Positions 9,663-17,784 of a stretch of 64,000 nt of DNA are shown here, piece by piece (position 1 is the stretch's first letter; each line of letters begins with the position of its first letter). The DNA lies in assembly GCA_016779205.1 (NCBI GenBank), contig JADHOC010000001.1, positions 124,001 to 188,000 of the forward strand, written 5' to 3'. The DNA comes from Planctomycetota bacterium. GTDB lineage: Bacteria; Planctomycetota; UBA1135; GCA-002686595. The notes under the pieces were generated by a model. That model was given only the letters and a program-made list of their open reading frames with translations, was not told the DNA's origin and made no database searches. The position numbers and the translations under genes were made by a program.

Positions 9663-9891
9663 TCCATTGGAGCCGTTTGAATCTGCGGCTCCGGGGGCCC
9701 ATCATGGACCCAACAGGCCCCGGGACGCCCGGGCCATCACTGGAGCCCCACCCCCGCATCGTCACAGCGGGGCCGGGATGGTTTTGAAACTGGAGGTGAT
9801 CAGAATGATGAGTGACGTTACCAAGGGAGCGCGCCGCTAGGCGTATGCCCGACGGGTGCGTACCCGCGTGCGTGTTCCCGAAACCAACAAA
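9663..9891 (+). other. Structured intergenic segment leading to a micro-ORF with a near-perfect ribosome-binding site
   Basis: Between two terminators lie three local inverted repeats on the plus strand (9669-9675/9686-9692; a CCCGGG pair near 9719-9732; 9752-9757/9767-9772). These are followed by GGAGGTGATC at 9792-9801, which is exactly complementary to the conserved 3' end of 16S rRNA. Eight bases after the GGAGG core, ATG ATG opens a frame of only 11 codons (MMSDVTKGARR) ending at TAG 9838-9840. If the TAG is ignored, the same frame continues with an Arg-rich stretch (AYARRVRTRVRVPETNKE). It may encode a tiny protein, a leader peptide, or be a small RNA; no known riboswitch was recognised. 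Confidence 0.4.
9805..9840 (+). CDS. Putative 11-residue micro-ORF or leader peptide
   Basis: ATG ATG AGT ... CGC CGC TAG encodes MMSDVTKGARR. Support is the unusually strong Shine-Dalgarno sequence and the terminator 50 bases downstream (9892-9919). Most genes in this window have weak or absent Shine-Dalgarno sequences, so this one stands out. A sequencing error at the TAG, which would join it to the Arg-rich downstream frame, cannot be excluded. Confidence 0.3.
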   Translation: MMSDVTKGARR

Positions 9892-9919
9892 GAGCCCGGC
9901 CGTCGAGACGGCCGGGCTC
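9892..9919. terminator. Bidirectional intrinsic terminator
   Basis: Perfect 12-bp stem (9892-9903 with 9908-9919) with tetraloop CGAG. On the minus strand it is followed by TTTGTTGGTTT, fitting the end of the coiled-coil protein gene (stop at 9989). On the plus strand it lies 51 bases after the micro-ORF. Confidence 0.8.
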
Positions 9920-9988
9920 ACTTCATTGGGGCGAGGCTGACGGGTCGAGCCGCACGGGTCAGGGAGGGCCCCGACCCGACGGCGAGGC

Positions 9989-10924
9989 TCAGCGGTTGGT
10001 GTAACCAGCCGGAGCCAGCTCGTAGGACACCGAGCCCTCGGGGGCCTCCACCTGGTATTCCCCCACGAGCGGCTGCTCCCGTCCTTCGCTACGGATCTGG
10101 GAAGCGGCGATCTCGACGTAGTCGAGGGCCCGCGCTCCGGCGGCGAGTTGATCGAGCTCCGCTTCCTGTTCGGCGCGCTTGCGCTCGAGGGTGCCGGTGA
10201 TGTGGTCGAAGCTCACGGCGTCGTAGCGGCCAGCCTCGTCCAGGGTCCGCTGGCGGTCCGCGAGCATGTCGATCAGGCGCTCGTTACGGGCGATGGACTC
10301 GACCTCGTTGTTGAGCTGAACGAGCTGCGCCTGGAACTGCGCGTGCTCTCCCTCGAGCTGGTCGAGCAGCTCCACGAAGCGCTCCTCCTGGGTTCGAAGG
10401 TACTTCAGGTTGTGGGCCGCGTCCGCCGCGCGCGCCTCATGAGCGCTGCGGGTCCGCTCGATCTCACGGACCTTGGCGGTCGCGCGGCGGAGGCTGATGA
10501 CCTCGTTGCCGACCTGCACGGCGGCGAGCTGGGCCCGCGGGCCGTCGGCCTGGCTGACCTCCTGCAGCGCCGGGACCAGGGCAGCGAGGTCCCGGTCCAC
10601 GAGGGCGACCACCCGCTTGGAGACGGCCTGCTCACGCTCGAGCCGAGCCACCTCCTCCTGGAGGGTGCGGAGATCGCCCCTGACGGCTCGGATACGCTCG
10701 GGGTACTCCTTGGCCACCTCCGCGATCTGGCGCCGCATGGCGACAGGGTCATCGATGTTGTGGTCGAAGTGCAGCTGGAGCTGGCCCTGGACCTGATCGG
10801 CCATGGCGCCGACGCGCTCGGGGCCCACGAGCATGGCGGTCCCGCCGACGACGGCCGCAGCGAGCGCGGTGCCGATGACGGCGGTGCGGAAGAGGGTCTT
10901 GAACAGGAATCGCATGGGAGACAT
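9989..10924 (-). CDS. Membrane-anchored coiled-coil protein, function unknown
   Basis: About 311 residues from the ATG at 10924 (MSPMRFLFKT); the ATG at 10915 is an equally possible start, while a start at 11005 would add an unlikely Cys/Arg-rich leader. One N-terminal transmembrane helix (about residues 15-37, Ala/Gly/Val-rich) is followed by about 230 residues of charged heptad-type sequence: IRAVRGDLRTLQEEVARLERE, later QLVQLNNEVE, then a C-terminal QAELDQLAAGARA stretch. These predict long coiled coils outside the membrane. It resembles Planctomycetes proteins of unknown function rather than PspA or TolC. It is transcribed divergently from the sigma/kinase pair that follows, so shared regulation is possible. 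Confidence 0.65.
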   Translation of the reverse strand: MSPMRFLFKTLFRTAVIGTALAAAVVGGTAMLVGPERVGAMADQVQGQLQLHFDHNIDDPVAMRRQIAEVAKEYPERIRAVRGDLRTLQEEVARLEREQAVSKRVVALVDRDLAALVPALQEVSQADGPRAQLAAVQVGNEVISLRRATAKVREIERTRSAHEARAADAAHNLKYLRTQEERFVELLDQLEGEHAQFQAQLVQLNNEVESIARNERLIDMLADRQRTLDEAGRYDAVSFDHITGTLERKRAEQEAELDQLAAGARALDYVEIAASQIRSEGREQPLVGEYQVEAPEGSVSYELAPAGYTNR

Positions 10925-11151
10925 CCGGTGATTTGGGTCATTGCGCCGCCTGGCGCAGGAGGTCAGGCGGCACGGAAGCGGCGCCTGCACAGCCTTCTTG
11001 GCCATTCGGTGGCCGCGCTTTCACGATTCCAGGCCCCCGAGGCCATTTCCTGGCCCCGGGCGCTCTGATGGAATGAAATGCCACAGGAGGCGTAGAACCA
11101 CGTGCCTCCACCCCTCCCTGGACGCCCCTCCCCAATCGCACCGCTCCCGCC

Positions 11152-11910
11152 TTGCACGACCTCACCACCGGATTCATCGGCCGCCTCCGCTCCCGGGACG
11201 GGGATGCCTGGTTCGAACTCTGGGAGATCTTCGGCCCCGTCCTCCGGGCCCAGCTGGCCCGCTGGGGCCGCGGCAGGATCGGCTTCGAGACGGTCCAGGA
11301 CCTCTCCCAGGACACCATGGTGGCCCTCTCCAAGGCCATCGACCAGCACGACCCCACCCGCGGGGCGCGGTTCTCCACCTGGCTCCTCGCCATCGCCAAG
11401 TACACCCTCAGCGACGAGATGGACCGGCGGGGCGCCCTGAAGCGCGGTTCGGGGGTGCGCCCGCTCCCGCTCGACGCCGAGGGGATGCGGGAGCCCGACT
11501 CCGGCGACCTCCGACCCGACGCCGCCTACGAGCTCGAGGTGTTCGACGCGAAGGTGGAGGCGGCCCTCCGGCGCCTCGAGCGCGACTGCGACCTCATGGA
11601 CTTCGAGACCTTCCGGATGCGGACCCTGGAGGGGCGCAGCGGCAAGGACGTGGCCGTGGCGCTCGGCACCAGCGAGCCCACGGTCAGCCGCAGGCTGGCG
11701 CGGGCCAGGATCCGGCTCCAGGAGCTCATGGCCGAGGTCTTCGCCACCTTCTCGTTCACCGAGGAGGAGATCGCCGAGCTGGAGCGAAATGGGATCGATC
11801 GCTCACCCAACAAGACGGAGGACGCGTCCTTCGACGAGTCCATCGCCGAGATCTACGCCCGCATCATGGCCCGCCGGTCGGCCCAGGACGTCCATGGGGA
11901 GGATCGCTGA
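11152..11910 (+). CDS. Sigma-70 family RNA polymerase sigma factor with C-terminal extension
   Basis: 252 residues from TTG at 11152, the only usable start in frame after a stop at 11074-11076. Region 2 (about 10-85) is recognisable by DLSQDTMVALSKAI and ARFSTWLLAIAKYTLSDEMDRR, the core-binding and -10 recognition helices. Region 4 (about 140-195) contains FRMRTLEGRSGKDVAVALG and TSEPTVSRRLARARIRLQEL, the helix-turn-helix. The last ~55 acidic residues (FTEEEIAELE to the end) extend beyond the ECF norm and could be a regulatory tail. It is followed after 33 bases by an atypical kinase gene, repeating the sigma-plus-kinase arrangement at 794-4194. No anti-sigma gene is seen. Confidence 0.82.
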   Translation: MHDLTTGFIGRLRSRDGDAWFELWEIFGPVLRAQLARWGRGRIGFETVQDLSQDTMVALSKAIDQHDPTRGARFSTWLLAIAKYTLSDEMDRRGALKRGSGVRPLPLDAEGMREPDSGDLRPDAAYELEVFDAKVEAALRRLERDCDLMDFETFRMRTLEGRSGKDVAVALGTSEPTVSRRLARARIRLQELMAEVFATFSFTEEEIAELERNGIDRSPNKTEDASFDESIAEIYARIMARRSAQDVHGEDR

Positions 11911-11943
11911 GGCGAGCCCGCAGCCCTCCGACGTAGCCCCCCC

Positions 11944-14184
11944 ATGAGCTTCTCCGCCATCGTCCTCTTCGCCCTCGCCATCGGGGCCGCGCTGATGCTC
12001 CCCGTCGCGGGAGTCTGGCTGGCGATCAACCTGGTTCGCCTCCTCACCTGGACGTGCACCGGCCTCGCCAGCGCCCTGGGCTGGGTCTTCCGGTCCATCT
12101 TCCGATTCATCGGTGGGATGGTCAGCGACTCCGCGCAGGCCGTGGGGCACCTCGTGACGGCGGTGTTCACCCTGCCCCTGATGGTGGCCAACGTCCCCCT
12201 CCTTCGGTTCAAGGCCGTCGGGCACTACGGGCGAGCCCTTGAGGACGCCTTCTACGGGCTCGTGATTTGCCTCTATCGCGTGGTGATCGGGCACCCTCTC
12301 CGGCTCGTCGGGCTCGGCGCCCTGACCGAGAGCATCGAGGTCGGAAACCCCAACCTCTTCGCGGATGAGCCCCGCACCGCCCCGGCGGTCCCCCGGCACC
12401 ACGTCCCGCAGGATGGGGGTCCTAGCCCTCGGTTTGAGGGGTACAAGATCCAGGAGGAGCTCCGCGCAGGAGGGTCGGGGGCCCGACTGTTCCTCGCGCG
12501 CCCCACCAGCTCGAAGTCACGTGACCTCGCAGCTCGCAGCCTGGAGGTGCCCGACCAGGTGGTGATCAAGGCCTTCGACCGACGCTTCGGTTCCACCGTG
12601 CCTCAGATCGTCCGGGAGAGTCGGGCCCTCGAGGCGGCCCGCGGCCTCGGCCTCGTGGTGGAGCACGTTACCACCGAGGACGCGTTCCACTACGTCATGC
12701 CGTTCGTGCCCGGCCACGACCTCGATGTCGAGACGGCGCGCCTCCACGAGCGTTCGGGGTCCGGTGGACTCGGCCGCGAGGAGCTCTCCCTCGTGCTCGG
12801 CTACGCCAGGGACCTCTGCCATCACCTGAGTCGCTTCCACGAGGGCGGTCTCTGGCACAAGGACGTCAAGCCCTCCAACCTGCTGGTCTCCGATGGGCGG
12901 CTCCAGGTGGTCGACTTTGGCCTGGTCACGCCGCTGGAGTCGGCCCTGACGCTCACGACCCACGGCACCGAATTCTTCAGGGACCCCGAGCTCGTCCGGC
13001 TGGCCCTCGCCGGCAAGCGCGTCCAGGACGTCGACGGCGTGAAGTTCGACCTCTACAGCGCGGGCGCGGTCCTGTACTCCATGGTCGAGAACAGCTTCCC
13101 CGCCCACGGCTCCCTGTCCTCCATCAACAAGGAAGCCCCCGAGGGCCTGCGCTGGATCGTGCGTCGCTCCATGGCCGATGTGGACAAGCGCTACGCCTCG
13201 GCTCGCGAGATGCTCTCGGACGTCGAGGCGCTCCTCGCCGCCGCAGATCCCTATGCCCTGCCCCTGGCCGCCCTCCCGTCCGTCTCGGGAGCGGCCCCAT
13301 CAACGGGGGCGGAGACCGTCAGCGAGGACGCGGGGCAGGCACAGCCCAGCGGCGATGGGCCGGATGTGCGCCGCTTCAGCGCCTTCGGACTCACCGCCGA
13401 GATCACCGGGCTCGGCGCCGCAAAGCAGAGCCTCGGCGGAGCCCGCGAGACGCTCGCCGCGAAGCGCGCCTCCCTCGCGGCCAGACGCGAATCAGACCGC
13501 GAACGGAGGCAAGAGGAGGCCGAGGCCCGGTCCGCTGCCCGCGCGGAAGCGAAGGTCGCGAGGCGAAATCGCCGACGTGGCGCCCTTCGCGGATTCGCCA
13601 CGGTCGCCGTGGTCGCCGTGATCGCCCTTGGCGCGTACGAGCAGTGGGAGCATCAGGCGAGCAGCCGCTGGGTGCCGGAGACCGAGTCGATGGCCTCACC
13701 ACTGACCCCGATCCCTGCCGTTCCCCGCATGCCCGCGGGTTCGCGCGTCCTGCTCATCACAGACCCCGACGACCTGTCGCTGAACGAGGCCTCCCTGGCC
13801 TATGCGGCTCGCCTGGAGACCGAGGGCGTGGTGCCCCTGGGAACCCGGCTCGAGGACACCGAGGGGATCAGCTTGCTCTCCAACGCGCGATACGCGTTGG
13901 AGACCGCAGGCTCCAGCCGCAAGGTCCAGTGTCAGGCACTCCAGAACCTGATCCAAGAGTCCGGAGGCCTGGACGGCATCCACCGGCTGGAGCGCAATGA
14001 GAGAGGCGAGCTCACGGTCCTGTGGCTCGACGGCAACCTGGAGGTGAACGCCGTACTCCAGGATGGCTTGATCCACGGCTCGTCGGCTCCGGCCGTCGAC
14101 GAGGGGGCGACCCACGGGGTTATCGAGGCCCCGGAGGCTCCCTCCGGCCGCTCGCCAGGGGACGGATCGAAGCGGCGTCCGTGA
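11944..14184 (+). CDS. Membrane-bound atypical protein kinase-like protein
   Basis: 746 residues. Hydrophobic helices occupy about 1-60 and possibly 65-120, unlike the usual N-terminal kinase layout. Kinase domain about 165-455: degenerate glycine loop (AGGSGA, 175-180), VVIK lysine K209, catalytic loop LWHKDVKPSN (303-312, HKD instead of HRD) and DFG 324-326 are present, so activity is plausible. A Pro/Ala/Glu-rich linker and a basic Arg/Ala helix (about 490-545) precede a second membrane helix at about 550-567. The C-terminal ~170 residues form a small domain (LLITDPDDLSLNEASLAYAA) of unknown type. The partner is probably the sigma factor immediately upstream (inference). Confidence 0.78.
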   Translation: MSFSAIVLFALAIGAALMLPVAGVWLAINLVRLLTWTCTGLASALGWVFRSIFRFIGGMVSDSAQAVGHLVTAVFTLPLMVANVPLLRFKAVGHYGRALEDAFYGLVICLYRVVIGHPLRLVGLGALTESIEVGNPNLFADEPRTAPAVPRHHVPQDGGPSPRFEGYKIQEELRAGGSGARLFLARPTSSKSRDLAARSLEVPDQVVIKAFDRRFGSTVPQIVRESRALEAARGLGLVVEHVTTEDAFHYVMPFVPGHDLDVETARLHERSGSGGLGREELSLVLGYARDLCHHLSRFHEGGLWHKDVKPSNLLVSDGRLQVVDFGLVTPLESALTLTTHGTEFFRDPELVRLALAGKRVQDVDGVKFDLYSAGAVLYSMVENSFPAHGSLSSINKEAPEGLRWIVRRSMADVDKRYASAREMLSDVEALLAAADPYALPLAALPSVSGAAPSTGAETVSEDAGQAQPSGDGPDVRRFSAFGLTAEITGLGAAKQSLGGARETLAAKRASLAARRESDRERRQEEAEARSAARAEAKVARRNRRRGALRGFATVAVVAVIALGAYEQWEHQASSRWVPETESMASPLTPIPAVPRMPAGSRVLLITDPDDLSLNEASLAYAARLETEGVVPLGTRLEDTEGISLLSNARYALETAGSSRKVQCQALQNLIQESGGLDGIHRLERNERGELTVLWLDGNLEVNAVLQDGLIHGSSAPAVDEGATHGVIEAPEAPSGRSPGDGSKRRP

Positions 14185-14642
14185 GCGAGCGGTGGAGCGA
14201 CCACCCCGTCGCAGCCTTCGCCCCCTGAATCAGCCCTGGCCTCCACGGAGCTTCCCCCGCGTGGATGCCCGCGCCGGGGCCCTCGCGAGCCCCTCTGGGC
14301 TCTGCGCCCGCAGCGCCGGGGAATCGGTGGTGCTGAAGCTCCAGGAACACCGAGGCACGGCAAAAAAAGGGGCCCCGCGCAGGTGCGCGGGGCCCACAGG
14401 CTGTCCAGCTCACCGGCGGCGAGAGCAGTCCCTGCTGAAGACTGCGACCCCCTTTCGACCAAAGGCTCTCTCCAGCCGTGGCCGACGGGGTCCTGGGGCA
14501 ACCGTGGAGCCGCTGACGCTACGCGTAGAGGCTCCTGGCTTCCTTCCACGAAAGGCATCGGGAGCGCGCCGCCGGTTCTGGACCGTGAGACCAAGAAAAA
14601 TGGTCCGGAGGCCCCGGGCGGGCCCGTGGGAGCCCGGGAACG
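14185..14642. other. Intergenic region between convergent genes
   Basis: 458 bases between the kinase stop and the MCE gene stop. Apart from the minus-strand terminator at 14362-14395 I see no gene, repeat or RNA. Open frames here lack coding character. Confidence 0.5.
14362..14395 (-). terminator. Classical intrinsic terminator for the PqiAB-type operon
   Basis: Perfect 11-bp stem (14370-14380 with 14385-14395), loop AGGT. Seven A residues at 14362-14368 on the plus strand become a U-tract on the minus strand. It lies about 250 bases after the stop of the MCE gene at 14643 and is the cleanest intrinsic terminator in the window. Confidence 0.8.
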
Positions 14643-16124
14643 CTATCGAGCCCTTCCCGCCCCGGGGATCGGGGCGATTCGCGGAGCCCCCTCGACCCCT
14701 GTCGTCAGGAGCAATCCCACCAGGGCGCCGTCGACCCGCGAGAGGACCTGGCCACCGTGCCACCCCTGGGGCACGGGTGGCCCCCCGGACACGGCCAGCG
14801 ACCCGCCCTCCCCGACGGTGAACCTGGACGCGGCGATCGGGAGCGGCGAGGCGCCGGGCGCGGCGAACACCAGGACATCCTCTGGCTCCCCGAGCGACCG
14901 GGCGGAGCCGACCGCACGGGCGGCGAGGAGCCCCCATTGGTCGCCGAAGGCCGCAGGCGCGATCCGGCGCAGCCCGGGTGCCAGATCTTCGAGGAGACCC
15001 TGACCCGCGAGCTCGGCGAGCCCGAAGCGCTGTCCGGCCACCTCAAGCACCGCGCTCTCCGACGCGGCCCCCTCGGGAACGGTCAGGAGGTCCTGGGGGC
15101 CGATCAGGCCCGCCTGGGTCGCGCAGCACCAACCCTCGCGCACCTCCGTGGATCGAAGAATGCGGCCCTCCTTCCACCGGAGAACGGCCCCGAAGGACTC
15201 ACCGACGGCTGCGTCCCCCGGGAGTAGGTCGTCACCAATCGGCAGAGGCGTCGTCCACTCCAGCCATTCGGGCTCGGCGTCCTCGTGGAGCTTGAAGCGA
15301 GATCCCCCCGGCGCAGGCTCACCAGCGTCCGGTGGAGTGGCCACCGCGATCGCCCCCACCAACGCCGAGCGGAGGGAGTCGAGTCCCACCTCCACGCCGC
15401 GGGTCAGGGTCAGGTCGACCTCCACGCCGCCCAGCTCCCAGAACAGGCTCCGCTCGCGGATCAGGCGCGCGAAGCCGCTCCGCACGGTGACATGTATCTC
15501 GACGGCGGTGGCGTCGCTGGAGAGCTGCACCGCGGTCACCGCCCCGATGGACACCCCCCGGAAGGTCACGGCGGCCCCCGGCTGAATCCCGTTCCGCTGG
15601 GGCGATTCCAGGACGAAGTCCAGCCCCGGCGAGCCGCCGTCCAACGCGTCCACGGGAGGCGCCGGCAGGGCCGTGAAGCGGCTCCTTCGCTCCGCGCCCT
15701 CGGGTCCAGGATCGAGGCTCACGTATCGGGACCCGAGCAATGTGTCGAGCCCGGTGACCGCATCCAGGGAGAGCAGCGGCCGCACGATCCAGAGCCGCGT
15801 CCCCGCACGCGCGAGGTCCTGGGCCTCCGGTCGGAAGCGCAGGTCCAGCTCCACGCCACTCCCCTCGGCGAGCCGCACATCGACGACCTCACCCACGTCG
15901 AGGCCCTGGAACCGAATGGGGTCCCCCGGACCGATCCCGTGCCCGTGGGTCGCCACCAGGGTCACGGTAGGGCCTGTCCCCTGGAGGAGCAGAAAGAGTG
16001 AGATCGCGGCGCCGATGAGGCCGCCCAGCATCCACCAGCGGCCGATCCCGCCGCGCCCCGCGGGCGCGGAGGCCACCGCCTCGGGCAAGGCGAGTTCGTC
16101 GGGCCGTTCGTCAGGGTTCATCAT
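14643..16124 (-). CDS. PqiB-like MCE domain protein
   Basis: About 493 residues starting at 16124, where ATGATG overlaps the TGA of the upstream PqiA-like gene (ATGA coupling). One N-terminal transmembrane helix (WWMLGGLIGAAISLFLLLQG) is followed by two MCE domains: one around residues 45-145 (GHGIGPGDPIRFQGLDVGEV), the second around 165-265 (NGIQPGAAVTFRGVSIGAV). The last ~220 residues do not look like a third MCE domain, although E. coli PqiB has three. MCE proteins form periplasmic hexameric rings or tubes that move lipids between inner and outer membranes. Pairing with PqiA supports a PqiAB/LetAB-type lipid transport role. No PqiC-like lipoprotein gene is adjacent. Confidence 0.85.
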   Translation of the reverse strand: MMNPDERPDELALPEAVASAPAGRGGIGRWWMLGGLIGAAISLFLLLQGTGPTVTLVATHGHGIGPGDPIRFQGLDVGEVVDVRLAEGSGVELDLRFRPEAQDLARAGTRLWIVRPLLSLDAVTGLDTLLGSRYVSLDPGPEGAERRSRFTALPAPPVDALDGGSPGLDFVLESPQRNGIQPGAAVTFRGVSIGAVTAVQLSSDATAVEIHVTVRSGFARLIRERSLFWELGGVEVDLTLTRGVEVGLDSLRSALVGAIAVATPPDAGEPAPGGSRFKLHEDAEPEWLEWTTPLPIGDDLLPGDAAVGESFGAVLRWKEGRILRSTEVREGWCCATQAGLIGPQDLLTVPEGAASESAVLEVAGQRFGLAELAGQGLLEDLAPGLRRIAPAAFGDQWGLLAARAVGSARSLGEPEDVLVFAAPGASPLPIAASRFTVGEGGSLAVSGGPPVPQGWHGGQVLSRVDGALVGLLLTTGVEGAPRIAPIPGAGRAR

Positions 16125-16750
16125 GGCGAGTCCGGGTCTTCCCACAGCGCGTGAGGATCGTACTGGGCCGAGGCGGTCAGGCTGAGCAGGACGACCGCGG
16201 CGAAGACCCAGAGGCCCGGGCCAACCGTGAACTCCACGAGATCACCCATCTTCATCCAGGCCACCAGCACCGCCACGAGCAACACATCGAGCATCCCCCA
16301 GCGCCCGGTCCACTCCACGAGCCTCCAGCCCAGCCGCCGGTGGCGCGACGCCAGCCAGCCCCGCCCGGCGGTGACCAGCAGGAGGGCGGAGAGCTTGAGG
16401 ACGGGCAGGCACAGGGAGCAGACGAGGACCACCAGGCCGATGAAGATCTCTCCGCGCCCGAGGAGCCCGAGGCTGCCAGACCAGAGGCTCGCCTTCACCA
16501 CCCGGCCGAATTGCTCCACCTCGAACACCGGGAGGAGCACCGCCGCGGGAAACAGGGTCAGCGCCGTGGCGCTGAGGGTGGCCACGCGGGAGGAGACACG
16601 CCGGGCCAGCCGCCCGCCGCTGGCCTGCGGCAGGGGTTCGCCACAACGGCCGCAGGACCACGTCACCCCATCGTCCGCGTGGGGAAGCCTGGACACCCGC
16701 CCGCAGCACGGGCAGGCCGCCAGGCGCGGCGTCGACCTCCGACTCTTCAC
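16121..16750 (-). CDS. PqiA-family inner-membrane protein
   Basis: 209 residues. The N-terminus carries a rubredoxin-like zinc ribbon, CPCCG (13-17) and CGRCG (33-37). Four hydrophobic segments follow, with the family pattern FPAAVLLPVFEV, SLCLPVLKLSALLL and WGMLDVLLVAVLVAWMKMGDL. E. coli PqiA and LetA have two such modules in tandem (about 420 residues); this is a single-module form. It overlaps the PqiB-like gene by 4 bases and is expected to work with it in membrane lipid trafficking. The EamA transporter gene ends 38 bases upstream and may share the transcript. Confidence 0.88.
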   Translation of the reverse strand: MKSRRSTPRLAACPCCGRVSRLPHADDGVTWSCGRCGEPLPQASGGRLARRVSSRVATLSATALTLFPAAVLLPVFEVEQFGRVVKASLWSGSLGLLGRGEIFIGLVVLVCSLCLPVLKLSALLLVTAGRGWLASRHRRLGWRLVEWTGRWGMLDVLLVAVLVAWMKMGDLVEFTVGPGLWVFAAVVLLSLTASAQYDPHALWEDPDSP

Positions 16751-16788
16751 GTCCCCAGTCTAGGCGAACGCGAGGCCGGCTCGGAGCG

Positions 16789-17697
16789 TCAGTCTCCGGC
16801 CGCTCGCCCGGCGGGCCGGCGGAGCACCAGGGCGCACCCCACCAGAACGAGGGCCAGCCCACCGAGGGTCCAGCCGGTCACCCGCTCCTCGCCGAGCCCC
16901 GCGCCCACCACGAGGGCGATGGCCGGGGTCACATAGGCGATCAGGGAGAGCGCCACCGTGCTGGCCTGGCGAAGCACCCAGAAGTAGAGCGTGAACGTCA
17001 GCACGGTCCCGAAGAGCGCCAGGTACACCACGCCGAGCACACCTGCCGTGGTCCGCGGCGGGTCCACTCCGCCCTCCACGAGCAGCGCCGCCGCCAGCAA
17101 CATCAGGCTCCCGACGAGGAGCGCCGAGCGGTTCAGGAGCGCAGCGCTCACGTTGGCCCCGTGGCGCTTGATGTAGGCGGTCGAGAGGGCGGAGACGAGC
17201 GGGCTCAGGAGGAGCACAAGGCCGCGCTCGATGGCGTCCCCGCCCACCGTCCGAACGTCCGTCAGGAACAGCAACACGACGCCCACGAAGCCCACGACGA
17301 GGCCCCACCATTGGCCCCCCCGAAGGCGCGCCTCCGTCCCCTGGAGCTGGGACACGCCCGCGGTCATCAGTGGAAACACCGCCCAGAGGACCGCGGTCAA
17401 ACCTGACGGGAGGGTCTGCTCTGCCCAGTAGACGATCCCGTAGCTGATGGCGAAGTTGCCCGTCGCCATGGCCAGCACCAGCTGCCAGGTCGGGCGGCCC
17501 CCACCCTCCCTCGCCGCGATCCCTGGCGCGACCACCAGCATCAGGACCCACGCCAGGAAGAAGCGCAAGCCTCCGCTGCCGAAGGGTTGCATCTCGCCCA
17601 GGCCCTCCCGCACCACGAACCACGTGGAGCCCCAGACCAGGCACATGATCGTGACGGCGATCTTGACGCCCGTTGAGGTGCTTCCCGCTTTCATCAT
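16789..17697 (-). CDS. EamA/DMT-superfamily transporter
   Basis: About 302 residues from ATG ATG at 17697/17694; an upstream start at 17763 would add 22 Arg-rich residues and is less likely. Ten hydrophobic helices form two EamA repeats. Typical motifs are LVWGSTWFVVREGL near the start, LRFFLAW, and in the second half FGTVLTFTLYFWVLRQ and LIAYVTPAIALVVGAGLGEE. Such proteins export amino acids, nucleotide sugars or other small metabolites; the substrate cannot be deduced. It lies between the TolC-like and PqiA-like genes on the same strand. Confidence 0.88.
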   Translation of the reverse strand: MMKAGSTSTGVKIAVTIMCLVWGSTWFVVREGLGEMQPFGSGGLRFFLAWVLMLVVAPGIAAREGGGRPTWQLVLAMATGNFAISYGIVYWAEQTLPSGLTAVLWAVFPLMTAGVSQLQGTEARLRGGQWWGLVVGFVGVVLLFLTDVRTVGGDAIERGLVLLLSPLVSALSTAYIKRHGANVSAALLNRSALLVGSLMLLAAALLVEGGVDPPRTTAGVLGVVYLALFGTVLTFTLYFWVLRQASTVALSLIAYVTPAIALVVGAGLGEERVTGWTLGGLALVLVGCALVLRRPAGRAAGD

Positions 17698-17784
17698 CCA
17701 GGGGTTCGTGCTGCGGCGGGGAGGCGATGCTCTCGCGACGCGGAGCTCGGCCTCGCGCCGCATCGATCCGGCGCGGTATTCGGC

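Noticed and set aside
6152..9667. 1171-codon open frame antisense to the large lipoprotein
   Set aside because: Antisense frame in GC-rich DNA; its composition (Val/Gly/Arg/Asp repeats) mirrors the third-position bias of the opposite strand, and the sense strand has signal peptide and domain evidence.
9663..9891. Possible tmRNA, SRP RNA or known riboswitch
   Set aside because: Conserved cores of these RNAs (tmRNA tag with CCA end, SRP tetraloop and GGAAGCAGC-type region) are not seen; left as an unclassified structured segment.
11085..11440. AGGAGG followed by GTG at 11102 starting a 112-codon frame
   Set aside because: The frame overlaps the sigma factor in another phase and encodes Pro/Ser/Thr filler; the sigma frame has region 2 and 4 motifs.
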